The notes beneath the pieces are model-generated. The model was not told the origin of the DNA and ran no database searches. It worked only from the letters and a program-made list of their open reading frames with translations. A stretch of 64,000 bases of DNA from Massilia atriviolacea (lineage in GTDB: Bacteria > Pseudomonadota > Gammaproteobacteria > Burkholderiales > Burkholderiaceae_D): positions 186,001 through 250,000 of the forward strand of contig NZ_RXLQ01000006.1 of NCBI RefSeq assembly GCF_003953935.1, read 5' to 3'. Below are positions 16,595 to 25,526 of the stretch, one piece after another; the stretch's first letter is position 1; each line of letters starts with the position of its first letter. A program made the translations under genes and the position numbers.

Positions 16595-17893
16595 ATGAAA
16601 ATAGCAGTGATCGGGGCGGGGATTTCGGGTTTGTCGTGCGCCTACAAGCTTGTCCATGGCGGGGCGGACGTGACCCTGTACGAGGCGGGCGCTTACTTCG
16701 GCGGCCACAGCAACACGGTGGACGTCACCCTGGACGGCGTCACGCACGGGGTGGACACGGGCTTTTTGGTGTTCAACGAGCGCACCTACCCCAACCTGAT
16801 CGCCCTGTTCGCCGAGCTGGGCGTGGAAACGGCGCCCAGCGACATGTCGTTTTCGGTCAAGCTGCCGCTCGCGCAGGAAGCCGGCGCGCGCGTGCTGGAA
16901 TGGGCCGGCAGCAACCTCGATACCCTGTTCGCCCAGCGCGGCAACCTGCTGCGCCCGCGCTTTTTGCGCATGGTGCGCGACATCCTGCGCTTCAACCGCC
17001 ACGCCACCGGCCTGGCCACCGCCCAGCGCATGCCCGCCATCTCGCTCGGCGAATTCCTCGACCAGCACCATTACAGCGAGCAGTTCCGCGCCTGGTACCT
17101 GCTGCCGATGGCCGCCTGCATCTGGTCGTGCCCCTCGGACCAGATGCTGGCCTTCCCGGTGGCGACCTTCATCCGCTTCTGCCACAACCACGGCCTGCTG
17201 CAAGTGAGCGACCGGCCGCAGTGGAACACCGTGCGCGGCGGCTCGCGCAACTATGTCGAGAAGCTGCTGGCGGCGATTCCCCAGCGCCGCCTGGGCACGC
17301 CGGTGACGGCGGTCACGCGCCATCCGGCCGGCGGCGCGCGCTCGGTGCGGGTCGATACCGCGCATGACACCGAACAGTTCGACCACGTGGTCATGGCCTG
17401 CCACAGCGACCAGTCGCTGGCGCTGCTCGCGGACGCGCGCGCCGACGAGCGCTCGGTGCTGGCGGCGGTGCGCTACCAGCCCAACCGCGCCGTGCTGCAC
17501 ACCGACGCCAGCTGCCTGCCGCGCAGCCGCAAGGCCTGGTCGGCCTGGAATTACCAGAGCACGGCGTCGGCCACGCCGCAGGTGTGCGTGCACTACCTGC
17601 TCAACCAGTTGCAGCCGCTGCCTTTCAAGACGCCGGTGATCGTCTCGCTCAATCCGATCGACGAACCGAACCGCGCGCGCGTGATCCGGTCGTTCGACTA
17701 CGCGCACCCGGTGTTCGACGATGGCGCCGTGGCCGCGCAGGCGCGCCTGGCCGGCTTCCAGGGGCAGCAGAACACCTGGTTCGCCGGGGCCTGGACCGGC
17801 TACGGCTTCCATGAAGATGGCCTCAAGTCCGGCCTGGCCGCCGCCGCCGCCTTGACGCGCCTGATGCGGGGACAACAGCATGCAGCGGCCTGA
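16595..17893 (+). CDS. FAD-dependent oxidoreductase (COG2907-type, amine-oxidase-like)
   Basis: The 432-residue flavoprotein begins with a Rossmann dinucleotide motif, IGAGISGLSCAY, and has a C-terminal FAD-contact segment (GAWTGYGFHEDGLKSG). It resembles phytoene-desaturase/amine-oxidase-fold proteins annotated as NAD/FAD-binding protein. The substrate is not known from sequence; next to a fatty-acid-modifying methyltransferase I infer a desaturation or oxidation of lipid acyl chains. The frame is open from 16409, but the ATG at 16595 has AGGTGG upstream and directly starts the FAD motif. The upstream part lies in promoter and operator DNA. It is first in an eight-gene operon and overlaps DUF1365 by 14 bases. 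Confidence 0.88.
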   Translation: MKIAVIGAGISGLSCAYKLVHGGADVTLYEAGAYFGGHSNTVDVTLDGVTHGVDTGFLVFNERTYPNLIALFAELGVETAPSDMSFSVKLPLAQEAGARVLEWAGSNLDTLFAQRGNLLRPRFLRMVRDILRFNRHATGLATAQRMPAISLGEFLDQHHYSEQFRAWYLLPMAACIWSCPSDQMLAFPVATFIRFCHNHGLLQVSDRPQWNTVRGGSRNYVEKLLAAIPQRRLGTPVTAVTRHPAGGARSVRVDTAHDTEQFDHVVMACHSDQSLALLADARADERSVLAAVRYQPNRAVLHTDASCLPRSRKAWSAWNYQSTASATPQVCVHYLLNQLQPLPFKTPVIVSLNPIDEPNRARVIRSFDYAHPVFDDGAVAAQARLAGFQGQQNTWFAGAWTGYGFHEDGLKSGLAAAAALTRLMRGQQHAAA

Positions 17894-18686
17894 CCCGGCG
17901 CCCGAGCCACGCGCGCAGCTGTGCTTCGGCCAGGTGCGCCACACGCGCCTGCGGCCCGTGGTCAACGCCTTCGCCTACGCCACCTATTACGTGCGCCTGC
18001 CGCTGCGCGCCATCGGCACGCAGCGCTTCGGCTGCGCCCTGTTCTCGCGCAACCGCTTCAACCTGCTCTCGTTTGCCGACGCCGACCATGGCGACGGCAA
18101 GCAGCCGCTGGTCGACTGGATCGACGCCCTGCTGTTGCGCGAAGGCATCACCGATGCCGATGGCGAGGTCTGGCTGCAAACCATGCCGCGCGTGCTCGGC
18201 TACGTGTTCAATCCGGTTTCGTTCTGGTTTTGCCACCGCCGCGACGGCGCCCTGCGCGCGCTGGTGTGCGACGTGCGCAATACCTTCGGCGAGCGCCACT
18301 TCTATTTGCTCGATACCGGCGCCGACATCGCCAACGGCCAGGAACTGCGTGCGCGCAAGGTGTTCCATGTCTCGCCCTTCTGCCAAGTGCAGGGCGGCTA
18401 CCGCTTCCGCTTCACGCACCTGCTGCGCATGAACGATGGCCGGGCCCAGGACAGCACGCTGGCCTGCATCGACTACGACGACGCCGACGGTCCGCTGCTG
18501 CAGACGAGCCTGTCCGGCAATGCGGTGCCGATCACTTCGGGCAGCGTCGCCCGCGCGTTCTTCGGCTTTCCGCTGATGACGGCCGGCGTGGTGGCGCGCA
18601 TCCATCTGCAAGCGCTGCGCCTGTGGCTGCGCCGCGTTCCCTTCTTTTCCAAACCGACTCCACCCCAACATAAGGTAACCCGATGA
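17880..18686 (+). CDS. DUF1365 family protein
   Basis: A 268-residue protein of the DUF1365 (COG3496) family, recognisable by VRHTRLRPVVNAFAY near the start, NPVSFWFCHR in the middle and KVFHVSPF. The biochemical role is unknown. The gene is almost always found beside COG2907 oxidoreductases and cyclopropane-synthase-like enzymes, including in singlet-oxygen-response loci of photosynthetic alphaproteobacteria. It overlaps the preceding stop by 14 bases and the next start by 4 bases, so it is part of one translationally coupled operon. Confidence 0.88.
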   Translation: MQRPDPAPEPRAQLCFGQVRHTRLRPVVNAFAYATYYVRLPLRAIGTQRFGCALFSRNRFNLLSFADADHGDGKQPLVDWIDALLLREGITDADGEVWLQTMPRVLGYVFNPVSFWFCHRRDGALRALVCDVRNTFGERHFYLLDTGADIANGQELRARKVFHVSPFCQVQGGYRFRFTHLLRMNDGRAQDSTLACIDYDDADGPLLQTSLSGNAVPITSGSVARAFFGFPLMTAGVVARIHLQALRLWLRRVPFFSKPTPPQHKVTR

Positions 18687-19915
18687 GCTCCCAATCCCTG
18701 CCATCGCTCGTTCCGGCCGCGCCCCGTCTTGGCGCCGCCACGCCCGCGCCATCGTCCGCCAGGCTCATTCTCACGCTGCTGGAGAAGCTCAAGCACGGCG
18801 CGCTGACCCTGATCACCCCGGACGGCGCCCAGCGCCATTTCGGCGACGCGTCGGTGCCGGTGATCCTGGAGCTGAATAACTGGAACTGCTTTGCGGCCGC
18901 CATGCGCTCGGGCGACATCGGCTTTGCCGAAACCTATATCGCGGGCGACTGGCAGACCAACAACCTGACCGGCCTGATCGCGCTGCTGGCGCGCAACCGC
19001 GCCGCCATCGAAACGCTGGTCTACGGCAGCTGGTGGGGCAGCCTGGCCTACCGCATCAAGCATCTCCTGAACCGCAACAGCAAGGCCGGCAGCCGCAAGA
19101 ACATCCATGCCCATTACGACATCGGCAACGCGTTCTACCAGCTGTGGCTGGATCCGTCGATGACCTATTCGAGCGCCCTGTATACGGAAGCGAGCGGGCG
19201 CGACCTGGAACAGGCGCAACAGGCCAAGTACCGCAGCATCCTGCGCGAGCTGGCGCTGTCGCCCGGCCAGAAGGTGCTGGAAATCGGCTGCGGCTGGGGA
19301 GGATTCGCCGAACTGGCCGCGCGCGACGGCGGGGTGCATGTGACCGGCCTGACCCTGTCCGAGCAGCAGCTGGCCTACGCCAGGGCGCGCATGGAAAAGG
19401 CCGGCCTGCTTGACAAAACCGACCTGCGCCTGTGCGACTACCGCGACAGCGCCGGCCAGTACGACGCGATCGCCTCGATCGAGATGTTCGAAGCCGTGGG
19501 CGAGAGCTACTGGCCGAGCTACTTCGAGTGCCTGGCGCGCAACCTGAAGCCGGGCGGGCGCGCCTGCATCCAGACCATCGTCATCGCCGACGAACTGTTC
19601 GAGCGCTATCGCAAGGGGACGGACTTCATCCAGCAGTTCATCTTCCCGGGCGGGATGCTGCCGTCGCCATCGGCCTTCGAGCGCATGGCCTTCGAACATG
19701 GCCTGGCGGTGACCAACGAATACCGCTTCGGCATCGACTACGCCGACACCCTGGTCGAATGGCGCCAGGCCTTCCACGCGCGCCTGGACGAGGTGCGCGC
19801 GCAGGGCTTCGACGAGCGCTTCATCCGCACCTGGGAGTTCTACCTGTGCTACTGCGAGGCCGCCTTCCGTGAAAAGAACACGGACGTCATGCACTTCACC
19901 CTGACGAAAGCCTGA
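18683..19915 (+). CDS. Cyclopropane-fatty-acyl-phospholipid synthase family methyltransferase
   Basis: The 410-residue protein is a class I SAM-dependent methyltransferase that in this family modifies double bonds of membrane phospholipid acyl chains (cyclopropanation or methylation). The SAM site EIGCGWGGFAE is near residue 198, preceded by HYDIGNAFYQLWLDPSMTYS, a diagnostic stretch, and followed by SIEMFEAVGE. It is close in length to E. coli Cfa. The context (COG2907, DUF1365) suggests either cyclopropane lipids or an acyl-methylation step of furan-fatty-acid type; sequence alone does not decide. The start overlaps DUF1365 by four bases. Confidence 0.92.
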   Translation: MSSQSLPSLVPAAPRLGAATPAPSSARLILTLLEKLKHGALTLITPDGAQRHFGDASVPVILELNNWNCFAAAMRSGDIGFAETYIAGDWQTNNLTGLIALLARNRAAIETLVYGSWWGSLAYRIKHLLNRNSKAGSRKNIHAHYDIGNAFYQLWLDPSMTYSSALYTEASGRDLEQAQQAKYRSILRELALSPGQKVLEIGCGWGGFAELAARDGGVHVTGLTLSEQQLAYARARMEKAGLLDKTDLRLCDYRDSAGQYDAIASIEMFEAVGESYWPSYFECLARNLKPGGRACIQTIVIADELFERYRKGTDFIQQFIFPGGMLPSPSAFERMAFEHGLAVTNEYRFGIDYADTLVEWRQAFHARLDEVRAQGFDERFIRTWEFYLCYCEAAFREKNTDVMHFTLTKA

Positions 19916-19916
19916 G

Positions 19917-20447
19917 ATGCGGCGCCGCCAGCTGCTGCTATCGGCCTGCGCCCTGGCCCTGGTCGGCCCGGCCGGCGCGGCCCCCGGCCATATCGACCAG
20001 CACCTGACGCAGGCGCGGGTGGCGGGCAGGGGCACGTTTACCTGGTTCGCTCTGGCCATCTACGACGCCGAACTGTGGGTGGGCGAAAAGGGCTACCGGC
20101 CCGACGCGCCGTTCGTGCTCGACCTGCGCTACGCGCGCAAGCTCGATGGCATCAAGATCGCCGAGGCCAGCGCCGAGCAGATGGAAAAGATCGGCGCCGG
20201 CACGCCGGCCCAGCGCGCCCAGTGGCTGGCCAGGATGAAGACCATCTTCCCCGACGTGAAAGAGGGCACCCATATCAGCGGCGTGTTCCTGCCCGGCGCC
20301 GGCGCCCGTTTCTACCTCGATGGCAAGGCCCTGGCGACGGTCCCCGACCCCGAATTCGCACGCGCGTTTTTCGGCATCTGGCTCGACCCCGCCACCAGCG
20401 CGCGTTCGCTGCGCACGGCCTTGCTCAAAGACGCCGCGCCGCGATGA
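19917..20447 (+). CDS. Chalcone-isomerase-like exported protein
   Basis: The 176-residue protein has a signal peptide (RRRQLLLSACALALVGPAGA) and resembles the chalcone-isomerase-fold family of bacterial periplasmic proteins (TFTWFALAIYDAELWV, a strongly conserved block). In bacteria these are not flavonoid enzymes; some relatives of the fold bind fatty acids, so a lipid-binding role is plausible here. The start lies one base after the methyltransferase stop, and its stop overlaps the next ATG by four bases. Confidence 0.78.
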   Translation: MRRRQLLLSACALALVGPAGAAPGHIDQHLTQARVAGRGTFTWFALAIYDAELWVGEKGYRPDAPFVLDLRYARKLDGIKIAEASAEQMEKIGAGTPAQRAQWLARMKTIFPDVKEGTHISGVFLPGAGARFYLDGKALATVPDPEFARAFFGIWLDPATSARSLRTALLKDAAPR

Positions 20448-21679
20448 GCCGCCTGTCGCTGGCGAAGCTGCTCGCGTACGGCGTGTTCGGGCTGCCGCTG
20501 GCGATGGTCGCCTTGCCGATCTATGTGTACCTGCCCCAGTTTTACGCCGAGCGCGCCGGCCTGTCGCTGGCGCTGATCGGCACCGTGCTGCTGGCCGCGC
20601 GCGTGGCCGCCGCCTTCATCGACCCGCTGCTCGGCTGGTGGATCGAGCGCGGGCAGGGCGCCTATCCACGTTACGTGGGGCTGGCGCTGCCGCTGCTGCT
20701 GGCCGGCTTCGTGGCGCTGTTCCATCCGCCCGCCCTTGGCAGCCTGGCGACCATGGCCTGGTTTCTCGGCACGCTGATGCTGGTCTACCTGGGCTTCAGC
20801 ATCGCCACCATCGCGCACCAGAGCTGGGGCGCGGCCCTGACCCAGGCGCCGCAGGAGCGCGCACGCGTGACCGGCGTGCGCGAAGCCTGCGGCCTGGCCG
20901 GCGTGGTGCTGGCGGCGGCGGTGACCGGCGCGGCCGGCTACGACGCCCTGAGCATCGCCTTTGGCGCCACCCTGGCGGCGGGCGGCGCGCTGCTGCTGCT
21001 GCGTGCTCCGCGTCCGCTGGTGAACCTTGCGGCCGCAGCGCGGCCCGGCTGGCGCGCCATGGCCGCGCCGTTTCGCGAAGCGCCGTTCCGCTCCCTGTTC
21101 GCGGTGTTGATCGTGAACGGCATCGCTTCATCGATCCCGGCCACGCTGTTCCTGTTTTTTGCGTCCGACCGGCTGCGACTGGGCGCCCTGTCGGCCCTGT
21201 TCCTGATCGTTTATTTCGCCGCGGCGGCGTGCTCGATGCCGCTGTGGATCGCCGCCGCGGCCCGCTTCGGCGAAGCGCGCGCCTGGGCCGGCGCCATGCT
21301 TCTGGCGGCCGCCGTGTTCGTCTGGGCCTATTGGCTGGGGGCGGGCGCCAGCATGGCCTTCGGCCTGATCTGCCTGCTCTCCGGACTGGCGCTGGGCGCC
21401 GACCTGGCGCTGCCGCCGGCGCTGCTGGCCGGCGTGATCGCCGGCGCCGGCCACGCGGGCGGGCGCGAAGCGGCTTATTTCGGCGTGTGGAACTGGGGCG
21501 TGCAAATGACCCTGGCGCTGGCCGCCGGCATCGCCCTGCCGCTGCTGGCGTGGCTCGGCTACGTGCCCGGCGCCGGCGGCGGCACCGGCGCGCTGGCGGC
21601 GGCCTACGCGCTGCTGCCGTGCGCCCTCAAATTGCTGGCCGCCGCCATGTTGTGGCGCGCGCCGCTTCGTCATTGTTAA
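20444..21679 (+). CDS. MFS transporter, GPH sugar:cation-symporter-like
   Basis: The 411-residue membrane protein has about 12 hydrophobic segments and resembles the MFS_2/GPH family (LLAARVAAAFIDPLLGWW near residue 45 is the family signature region). The substrate is unknown; MFS_2 includes lysophospholipid carriers as well as sugar symporters, and the neighbours point to a lipid-related cargo. I chose the ATG overlapping the previous stop (ATGA). The open frame upstream is the shadow of the chalcone-isomerase-like gene. Confidence 0.82.
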   Translation: MSRLSLAKLLAYGVFGLPLAMVALPIYVYLPQFYAERAGLSLALIGTVLLAARVAAAFIDPLLGWWIERGQGAYPRYVGLALPLLLAGFVALFHPPALGSLATMAWFLGTLMLVYLGFSIATIAHQSWGAALTQAPQERARVTGVREACGLAGVVLAAAVTGAAGYDALSIAFGATLAAGGALLLLRAPRPLVNLAAAARPGWRAMAAPFREAPFRSLFAVLIVNGIASSIPATLFLFFASDRLRLGALSALFLIVYFAAAACSMPLWIAAAARFGEARAWAGAMLLAAAVFVWAYWLGAGASMAFGLICLLSGLALGADLALPPALLAGVIAGAGHAGGREAAYFGVWNWGVQMTLALAAGIALPLLAWLGYVPGAGGGTGALAAAYALLPCALKLLAAAMLWRAPLRHC

Positions 21680-21696
21680 CCGAGAAGGAAAGTCCC

Positions 21697-22251
21697 ATGA
21701 AACTGCACAAGATCTTTGCCGCCGGCGCGCTGGCGCTGGCCGTCGCCGGCTGCAGCACGCCCACGCCGGAAACCTACGCCAAACAGACGCCGGCGCTCGA
21801 CATCACCAGGTACTTCAACGGCACGCTGGACGCGCACGGCATGTTCCAGGACCGCTCCGGTGAAGTCATCAAGCGCTTCGTGGTGCAGATGCGCTGCACC
21901 TGGAACGGCGATACGGGCGTGCTCGATGAAGATTTCGTGTATGCGGACGGCACGCGCCAGAAGCGCGTCTGGACCCTGACCCGCACCGGGCCCGACACCT
22001 TCAGCGCCACCGCGGCCGACGTGGTCGGTACCGCGCGCGGCACGGTGTCGGGCAATGCGCTGCGCTGGCAGTACGTGCTGGCGCTGCCGGTCGACGGCAA
22101 GGTGATCAATATGGACATGGACGACTGGATGTTCCTGATCGACGACAAGGTCATGCTGAACCGCACGGCGATGAGCAAGTTCGGCGTGAACCTGGGCAGC
22201 GTGACGCTGTCGTTCACCAAGCGGTCCGCCACGGGCGCGGCGCCGCAATGA
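21697..22251 (+). CDS. DUF3833 lipoprotein
   Basis: The 184-residue protein has a lipoprotein signal peptide with lipobox VAGCS (Cys19). The DUF3833-like body contains ITRYFNGTLDAHGMFQDRSG, a lipocalin-like pattern. It is probably anchored in the outer membrane facing the periplasm and may bind or move lipid. GAGAAGGAAAG provides a good ribosome binding site. It ends overlapping the SDR start by four bases. Confidence 0.85.
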   Translation: MKLHKIFAAGALALAVAGCSTPTPETYAKQTPALDITRYFNGTLDAHGMFQDRSGEVIKRFVVQMRCTWNGDTGVLDEDFVYADGTRQKRVWTLTRTGPDTFSATAADVVGTARGTVSGNALRWQYVLALPVDGKVINMDMDDWMFLIDDKVMLNRTAMSKFGVNLGSVTLSFTKRSATGAAPQ

Positions 22252-23015
22252 ACCCGCGCATCGAGGAGTGGCGCGGGCGGCGCGTGTGGATGATCGGGGC
22301 GTCGACCGGGATCGGCGAAGCGGCCGCGCATCTGCTGCTCGACCTGGGCGCGCGCGTGGCGTTTTCCGCGCGCAGCGCCGGCAAGCTGGAACAGACGGTG
22401 GCGGGCGAGCCGCGCGCGCTGGCGCTGGCGCTCGATGTCACCGACCGCGCCAGCGTGGACAAGGCGTGCCAGCGCATCGTGGCCGAGTGGGGCGGGATCG
22501 ACCTGGTGCTGATCGTCGCCGGCGGCTACAACGAGATGCGCGCCGATGCGATCGACCTGGCGGCGGCCAACGCGATGATCGACCTGAACCTGCGCGGCGC
22601 CTTCAACTGCCTCGACGTGGCGCTGCCGCTGCTGCTCAGGCAGGGCGCGGGCGGGATCGGCATCGTCGCCTCGGTGGCCGGCTACGGCGGCCTGCCCAAG
22701 GCGCTGGTGTACGGGCCGACCAAGGCGGCGCTGATCAACCTGACCGAGTCGCTGTACCTCGATCTGCGCGCGCGCGGGATCGCGGTGTACCAGATCAATC
22801 CGGGCTTCGTCGATACGCCGCTCACCGCCAGCAACGACTTCAAGATGCCGGCCCTGATGAGCGCCGCCGACGCCGCGTATGCGATGGTGGACGGGATCGA
22901 GCGCGGCCAATTCCATATTCATTTTCCCAAGCGCTTCACCAACAGCCTGCGGCTGGCGCGCCTGCTGCCGTACCGGCTGTACTTCTGGCTGATCCACAAG
23001 GTGACCGGCTTATGA
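22248..23015 (+). CDS. Short-chain dehydrogenase/reductase (SDR)
   Basis: The 255-residue classical SDR has the NAD(P) motif GASTGIG (residues 18-24), a catalytic Ser in the SVAGYGG strand and YGPTK (YxxxK), and ends in a hydrophobic, basic tail. It reduces or oxidises a carbonyl/alcohol of unknown substrate. It is coupled to both neighbours by four-base overlaps, so it belongs to the same lipid-modification operon. Confidence 0.88.
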   Translation: MNPRIEEWRGRRVWMIGASTGIGEAAAHLLLDLGARVAFSARSAGKLEQTVAGEPRALALALDVTDRASVDKACQRIVAEWGGIDLVLIVAGGYNEMRADAIDLAAANAMIDLNLRGAFNCLDVALPLLLRQGAGGIGIVASVAGYGGLPKALVYGPTKAALINLTESLYLDLRARGIAVYQINPGFVDTPLTASNDFKMPALMSAADAAYAMVDGIERGQFHIHFPKRFTNSLRLARLLPYRLYFWLIHKVTGL

Positions 23016-23446
23016 ACCGCGCGCCCGAACTGGCACGGCTGGTGCGCTTTTACGAAGGCATCGAGCGGGCGTCGCTGCGCGCCCGGCTGGAGCTGATCTA
23101 CGCGTCCGACGCGCAGTTCAAGGATCCGTTCAACGAGGTGCGCGGGGTCGAAGCGATCGTGCGCATCTTCCAGCATATGTTCGAGCAGGTCGACCAGCCG
23201 CGGTTTGTGGTGACCTCGACCGTGCTGCAGGGCGACGATGCCTTCCTGACATGGGAATTCCTGTTCCGGATGAAGCGCTTTTCCGGCGAAGCGCAATGCA
23301 TTCGCGGCGCCACCCACATCCGCTTCGATACGAACGGGGCGGTCATGACGCACCGCGATTATTGGGATGCCGCCGAGGAGCTTTATGAGAAGCTGCCGAT
23401 AATAGGAAGCGTGATGCGCTGGCTCAAACGAAGGGCAAATAAATAG
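23012..23446 (+). CDS. SnoaL/NTF2-like protein
   Basis: The 144-residue protein of the cone-shaped NTF2/SnoaL fold, recognised by the pattern FYEGIE...LIYASDAQFKDPFNEVRG and the closing HRDYWDAAEELYEKLP. The fold hosts small isomerases, cyclases and ligand-binding proteins; the activity here is unknown. It is the last gene of the eight-gene operon, overlapping the SDR by four bases. No terminator hairpin follows immediately. Confidence 0.82.
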   Translation: MNRAPELARLVRFYEGIERASLRARLELIYASDAQFKDPFNEVRGVEAIVRIFQHMFEQVDQPRFVVTSTVLQGDDAFLTWEFLFRMKRFSGEAQCIRGATHIRFDTNGAVMTHRDYWDAAEELYEKLPIIGSVMRWLKRRANK

Positions 23447-23548
23447 CCTGTCGGGACCGGCCCACATATGCATCAATCAGCCACAAGATTCGCTGGGCTT
23501 TTATCAGAAAAGGGTATAAATTATGACAAAACGATGACAGGAGGCAGT

Positions 23549-23779
23549 GTGAAAAGCCCAGACAATTTCAGCTTGTTGATTTCGCCGGAGACGATTCACG
23601 TGGCGGGGTCGATGTGGATACGCAATGTCATCGGACTGGCGTTCATCGCCACGGTGGCTTGTTTCTTTACAGCACCGGTTACCACCGAAACCAAGAGCGC
23701 TTACGACCGCCCGCTGCCTCTGCCAGCCGAGCTTGGTCTTGAACTGCTGCCGCAGGCGCCCTTGCTCACTTCCCAATAA
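23549..23779 (+). CDS. Small hypothetical protein with one membrane segment
   Basis: A 76-codon frame starting at GTG with a perfect AGGAGG four bases upstream. The frame extends upstream to an ATG at 23468, but that has no ribosome binding site. One hydrophobic segment (VIGLAFIATVACFF) suggests a membrane or exported peptide. No similarity is recognised. It could be a real small gene or chance; the ribosome binding site is the main support. Confidence 0.4.
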   Translation: MKSPDNFSLLISPETIHVAGSMWIRNVIGLAFIATVACFFTAPVTTETKSAYDRPLPLPAELGLELLPQAPLLTSQ

Positions 23780-23786
23780 ACATCCG

Positions 23787-23814
23787 CCTCGTTCCCGCCT
23801 GCGCGGGAACGAGG
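23787..23814. repeat. REP-like palindromic hairpin
   Basis: CCTCGTTCCCGC, CTGC loop, GCGGGAACGAGG: a perfect 12-bp stem between convergent genes. A related hairpin in reverse orientation (core TCCCGC, loop GCAG) lies at 49260-49279 after lpxC, so it is probably one copy of a dispersed repeat that may also stop transcription. Confidence 0.7.
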
Positions 23815-23822
23815 TGCCGTCT

Positions 23823-25526
23823 TTATTTTCCGCTTCTTGCCGCTTCGGCCGTCTTGCGAATGGTTTCCAGGGTCGCATTCGGGGTAATCAGATTCCCGTC
23901 GTAACGCAGCTCGATGACCGCCGGCAGCGATTGCTCCCGGGTGTGCGCCAGCGCGCGCGCCAGCGCCGGGCCGAATTCCGCCGTCGCATTGACCACTTCG
24001 CCATGCGCGCCGTAAGCCTTGGCCAGTTCCGCAAAGTCCGGGTTATGCAATCCGGTGCCCGATACGCGGCCCGGATAATCCCTTTCCTGGTGCATGCGGA
24101 TGGTGCCGAACATGCCATTATTAAAAACAATCATAATCACGCCCGCTTTATATTGCACTGCGGTTGCCAGTTCCTGGCCGTTCATCATGAATTCGCCATC
24201 GCCGGCAAAGGTCACCACCGTGCGGGACGGGTCGACGATCTTGGCCGCGATCCCGGACGGCACGCTGTAACCCATGGCGCCATTGGTCGGCGCCAACTGG
24301 GTGCGCATGCCGCCGTAGCGGTAGAAACGGTGCGCCCAGGAGGCGTAATTGCCGGCGCCATTGGTAATGATCGTGTCGCGCGGCACTTGCGCCATCAATT
24401 CCTGCACCACTTGCCACAGGTCCAGCGGGGCCTTGCCATCCTTGAAAATCGGCGGCTGCTCCTGGTAGGCGGCCAGTTCGGCCTTGGCCTCGGCCACCGT
24501 GCCGCGCCAGGCCGACGCATCGACCGGCTCCATCGCGGCCAGCATGGCGCAGGCTTGCGCGGCGCCGCTGTTGATCATCAGGTCGGCCTGGTAGACGCTG
24601 CCCAGTTCCTCGGCGTCGGCGTGGACATGCACCAGGCGCTGCTTCGGCACGGGGGAGTCGAGCAGGGTGTAGCCGCCGGTGGTCATTTCGCCCAGGCGCG
24701 GGCCGATGGCGATGACCAGGTCGGCGTTCTTGACGCGCGCGGCCAGTTTCGGATTGATGCCGATGCCGACGTCGCCGATATAGTTGGGGTGGGCGTTGTC
24801 GAGCAAGTCCTGGAAGCGGAAGGTGCAGCCGACCGGCAGCGCGTTGGCTTCGGCGAATTGCTGCAGGTCGGCGCAGGCCTGGGCGTTCCAGCTGGCGCCG
24901 CCGAGCAGCACCACCGGGCGGGTCGCGCCGGCCAGCATCGTGCGCAGGGTGGCGATCTGGGCGGCGGAGGGCGACGCCTGCACCGGCTGGTAGCGGCGGG
25001 TGTCGGCCACGGCGGCGGTGTCGATCAGCATGTCTTCGGGCAGCGCCAGCACCACCGGGCCGGGGCGGCCGCTGGTGGCGACCTGGAAGGCGCGCGCGAT
25101 GTATTCCGGAATCCGGTCGGCGCGGTCGATCTGGGTCACCCATTTGGCCATCTGGCCGTACATGCGGCGGTAGTCGATCTCCTGGAAGGCTTCGCGGTCG
25201 ATGAAATCGTTGCCGACCTGGCCGATGAACAGGATCATCGGGGTCGAATCCTGGTAAGCCGTGTGCACCCCGATCGAGGCGTTGGTGGCGCCCGGGCCGC
25301 GCGTGACGAAGCAGATGCCGGGCTTGCCGGTCAGCTTGCCGTAGGCTTCGGCCATGAACGCGGCGCCGCCTTCCTGGCGGTTGATGATGAAGCGGATGTC
25401 GGAATCGTGCAGGGCGTCGAGTACGTCGAGGTAGCTTTCGCCGGGAACCCCGAAGGCGGTGTCGACGCCGTGAATGTTGAGCGCATCGACCAGAATCTGG
25501 CCGCCACTGCGGGAAGGGTGCGTCAT
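23823..25526 (-). CDS. Thiamine-pyrophosphate enzyme, acetolactate-synthase-like
   Basis: The 567-residue protein has the three-domain TPP-enzyme layout. The N-terminal pyrimidine domain contains the catalytic Glu in NRQEGGAAFMAEAYGK (about residue 47), a central domain follows, and a C-terminal PP domain contains GDGEFMMNGQEL...NNGMFG, the Mg/TPP site, near residue 443. It resembles acetolactate synthase large subunits but has no small-subunit gene beside it, so it may be a stand-alone 2-oxo-acid decarboxylase or carboligase rather than a biosynthetic IlvB. I chose the ATG at 25526 (MTHPS) because TPP enzymes start close to this domain; the longer frame has no support. Confidence 0.85.
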   Translation of the reverse strand: MTHPSRSGGQILVDALNIHGVDTAFGVPGESYLDVLDALHDSDIRFIINRQEGGAAFMAEAYGKLTGKPGICFVTRGPGATNASIGVHTAYQDSTPMILFIGQVGNDFIDREAFQEIDYRRMYGQMAKWVTQIDRADRIPEYIARAFQVATSGRPGPVVLALPEDMLIDTAAVADTRRYQPVQASPSAAQIATLRTMLAGATRPVVLLGGASWNAQACADLQQFAEANALPVGCTFRFQDLLDNAHPNYIGDVGIGINPKLAARVKNADLVIAIGPRLGEMTTGGYTLLDSPVPKQRLVHVHADAEELGSVYQADLMINSGAAQACAMLAAMEPVDASAWRGTVAEAKAELAAYQEQPPIFKDGKAPLDLWQVVQELMAQVPRDTIITNGAGNYASWAHRFYRYGGMRTQLAPTNGAMGYSVPSGIAAKIVDPSRTVVTFAGDGEFMMNGQELATAVQYKAGVIMIVFNNGMFGTIRMHQERDYPGRVSGTGLHNPDFAELAKAYGAHGEVVNATAEFGPALARALAHTREQSLPAVIELRYDGNLITPNATLETIRKTAEAARSGK

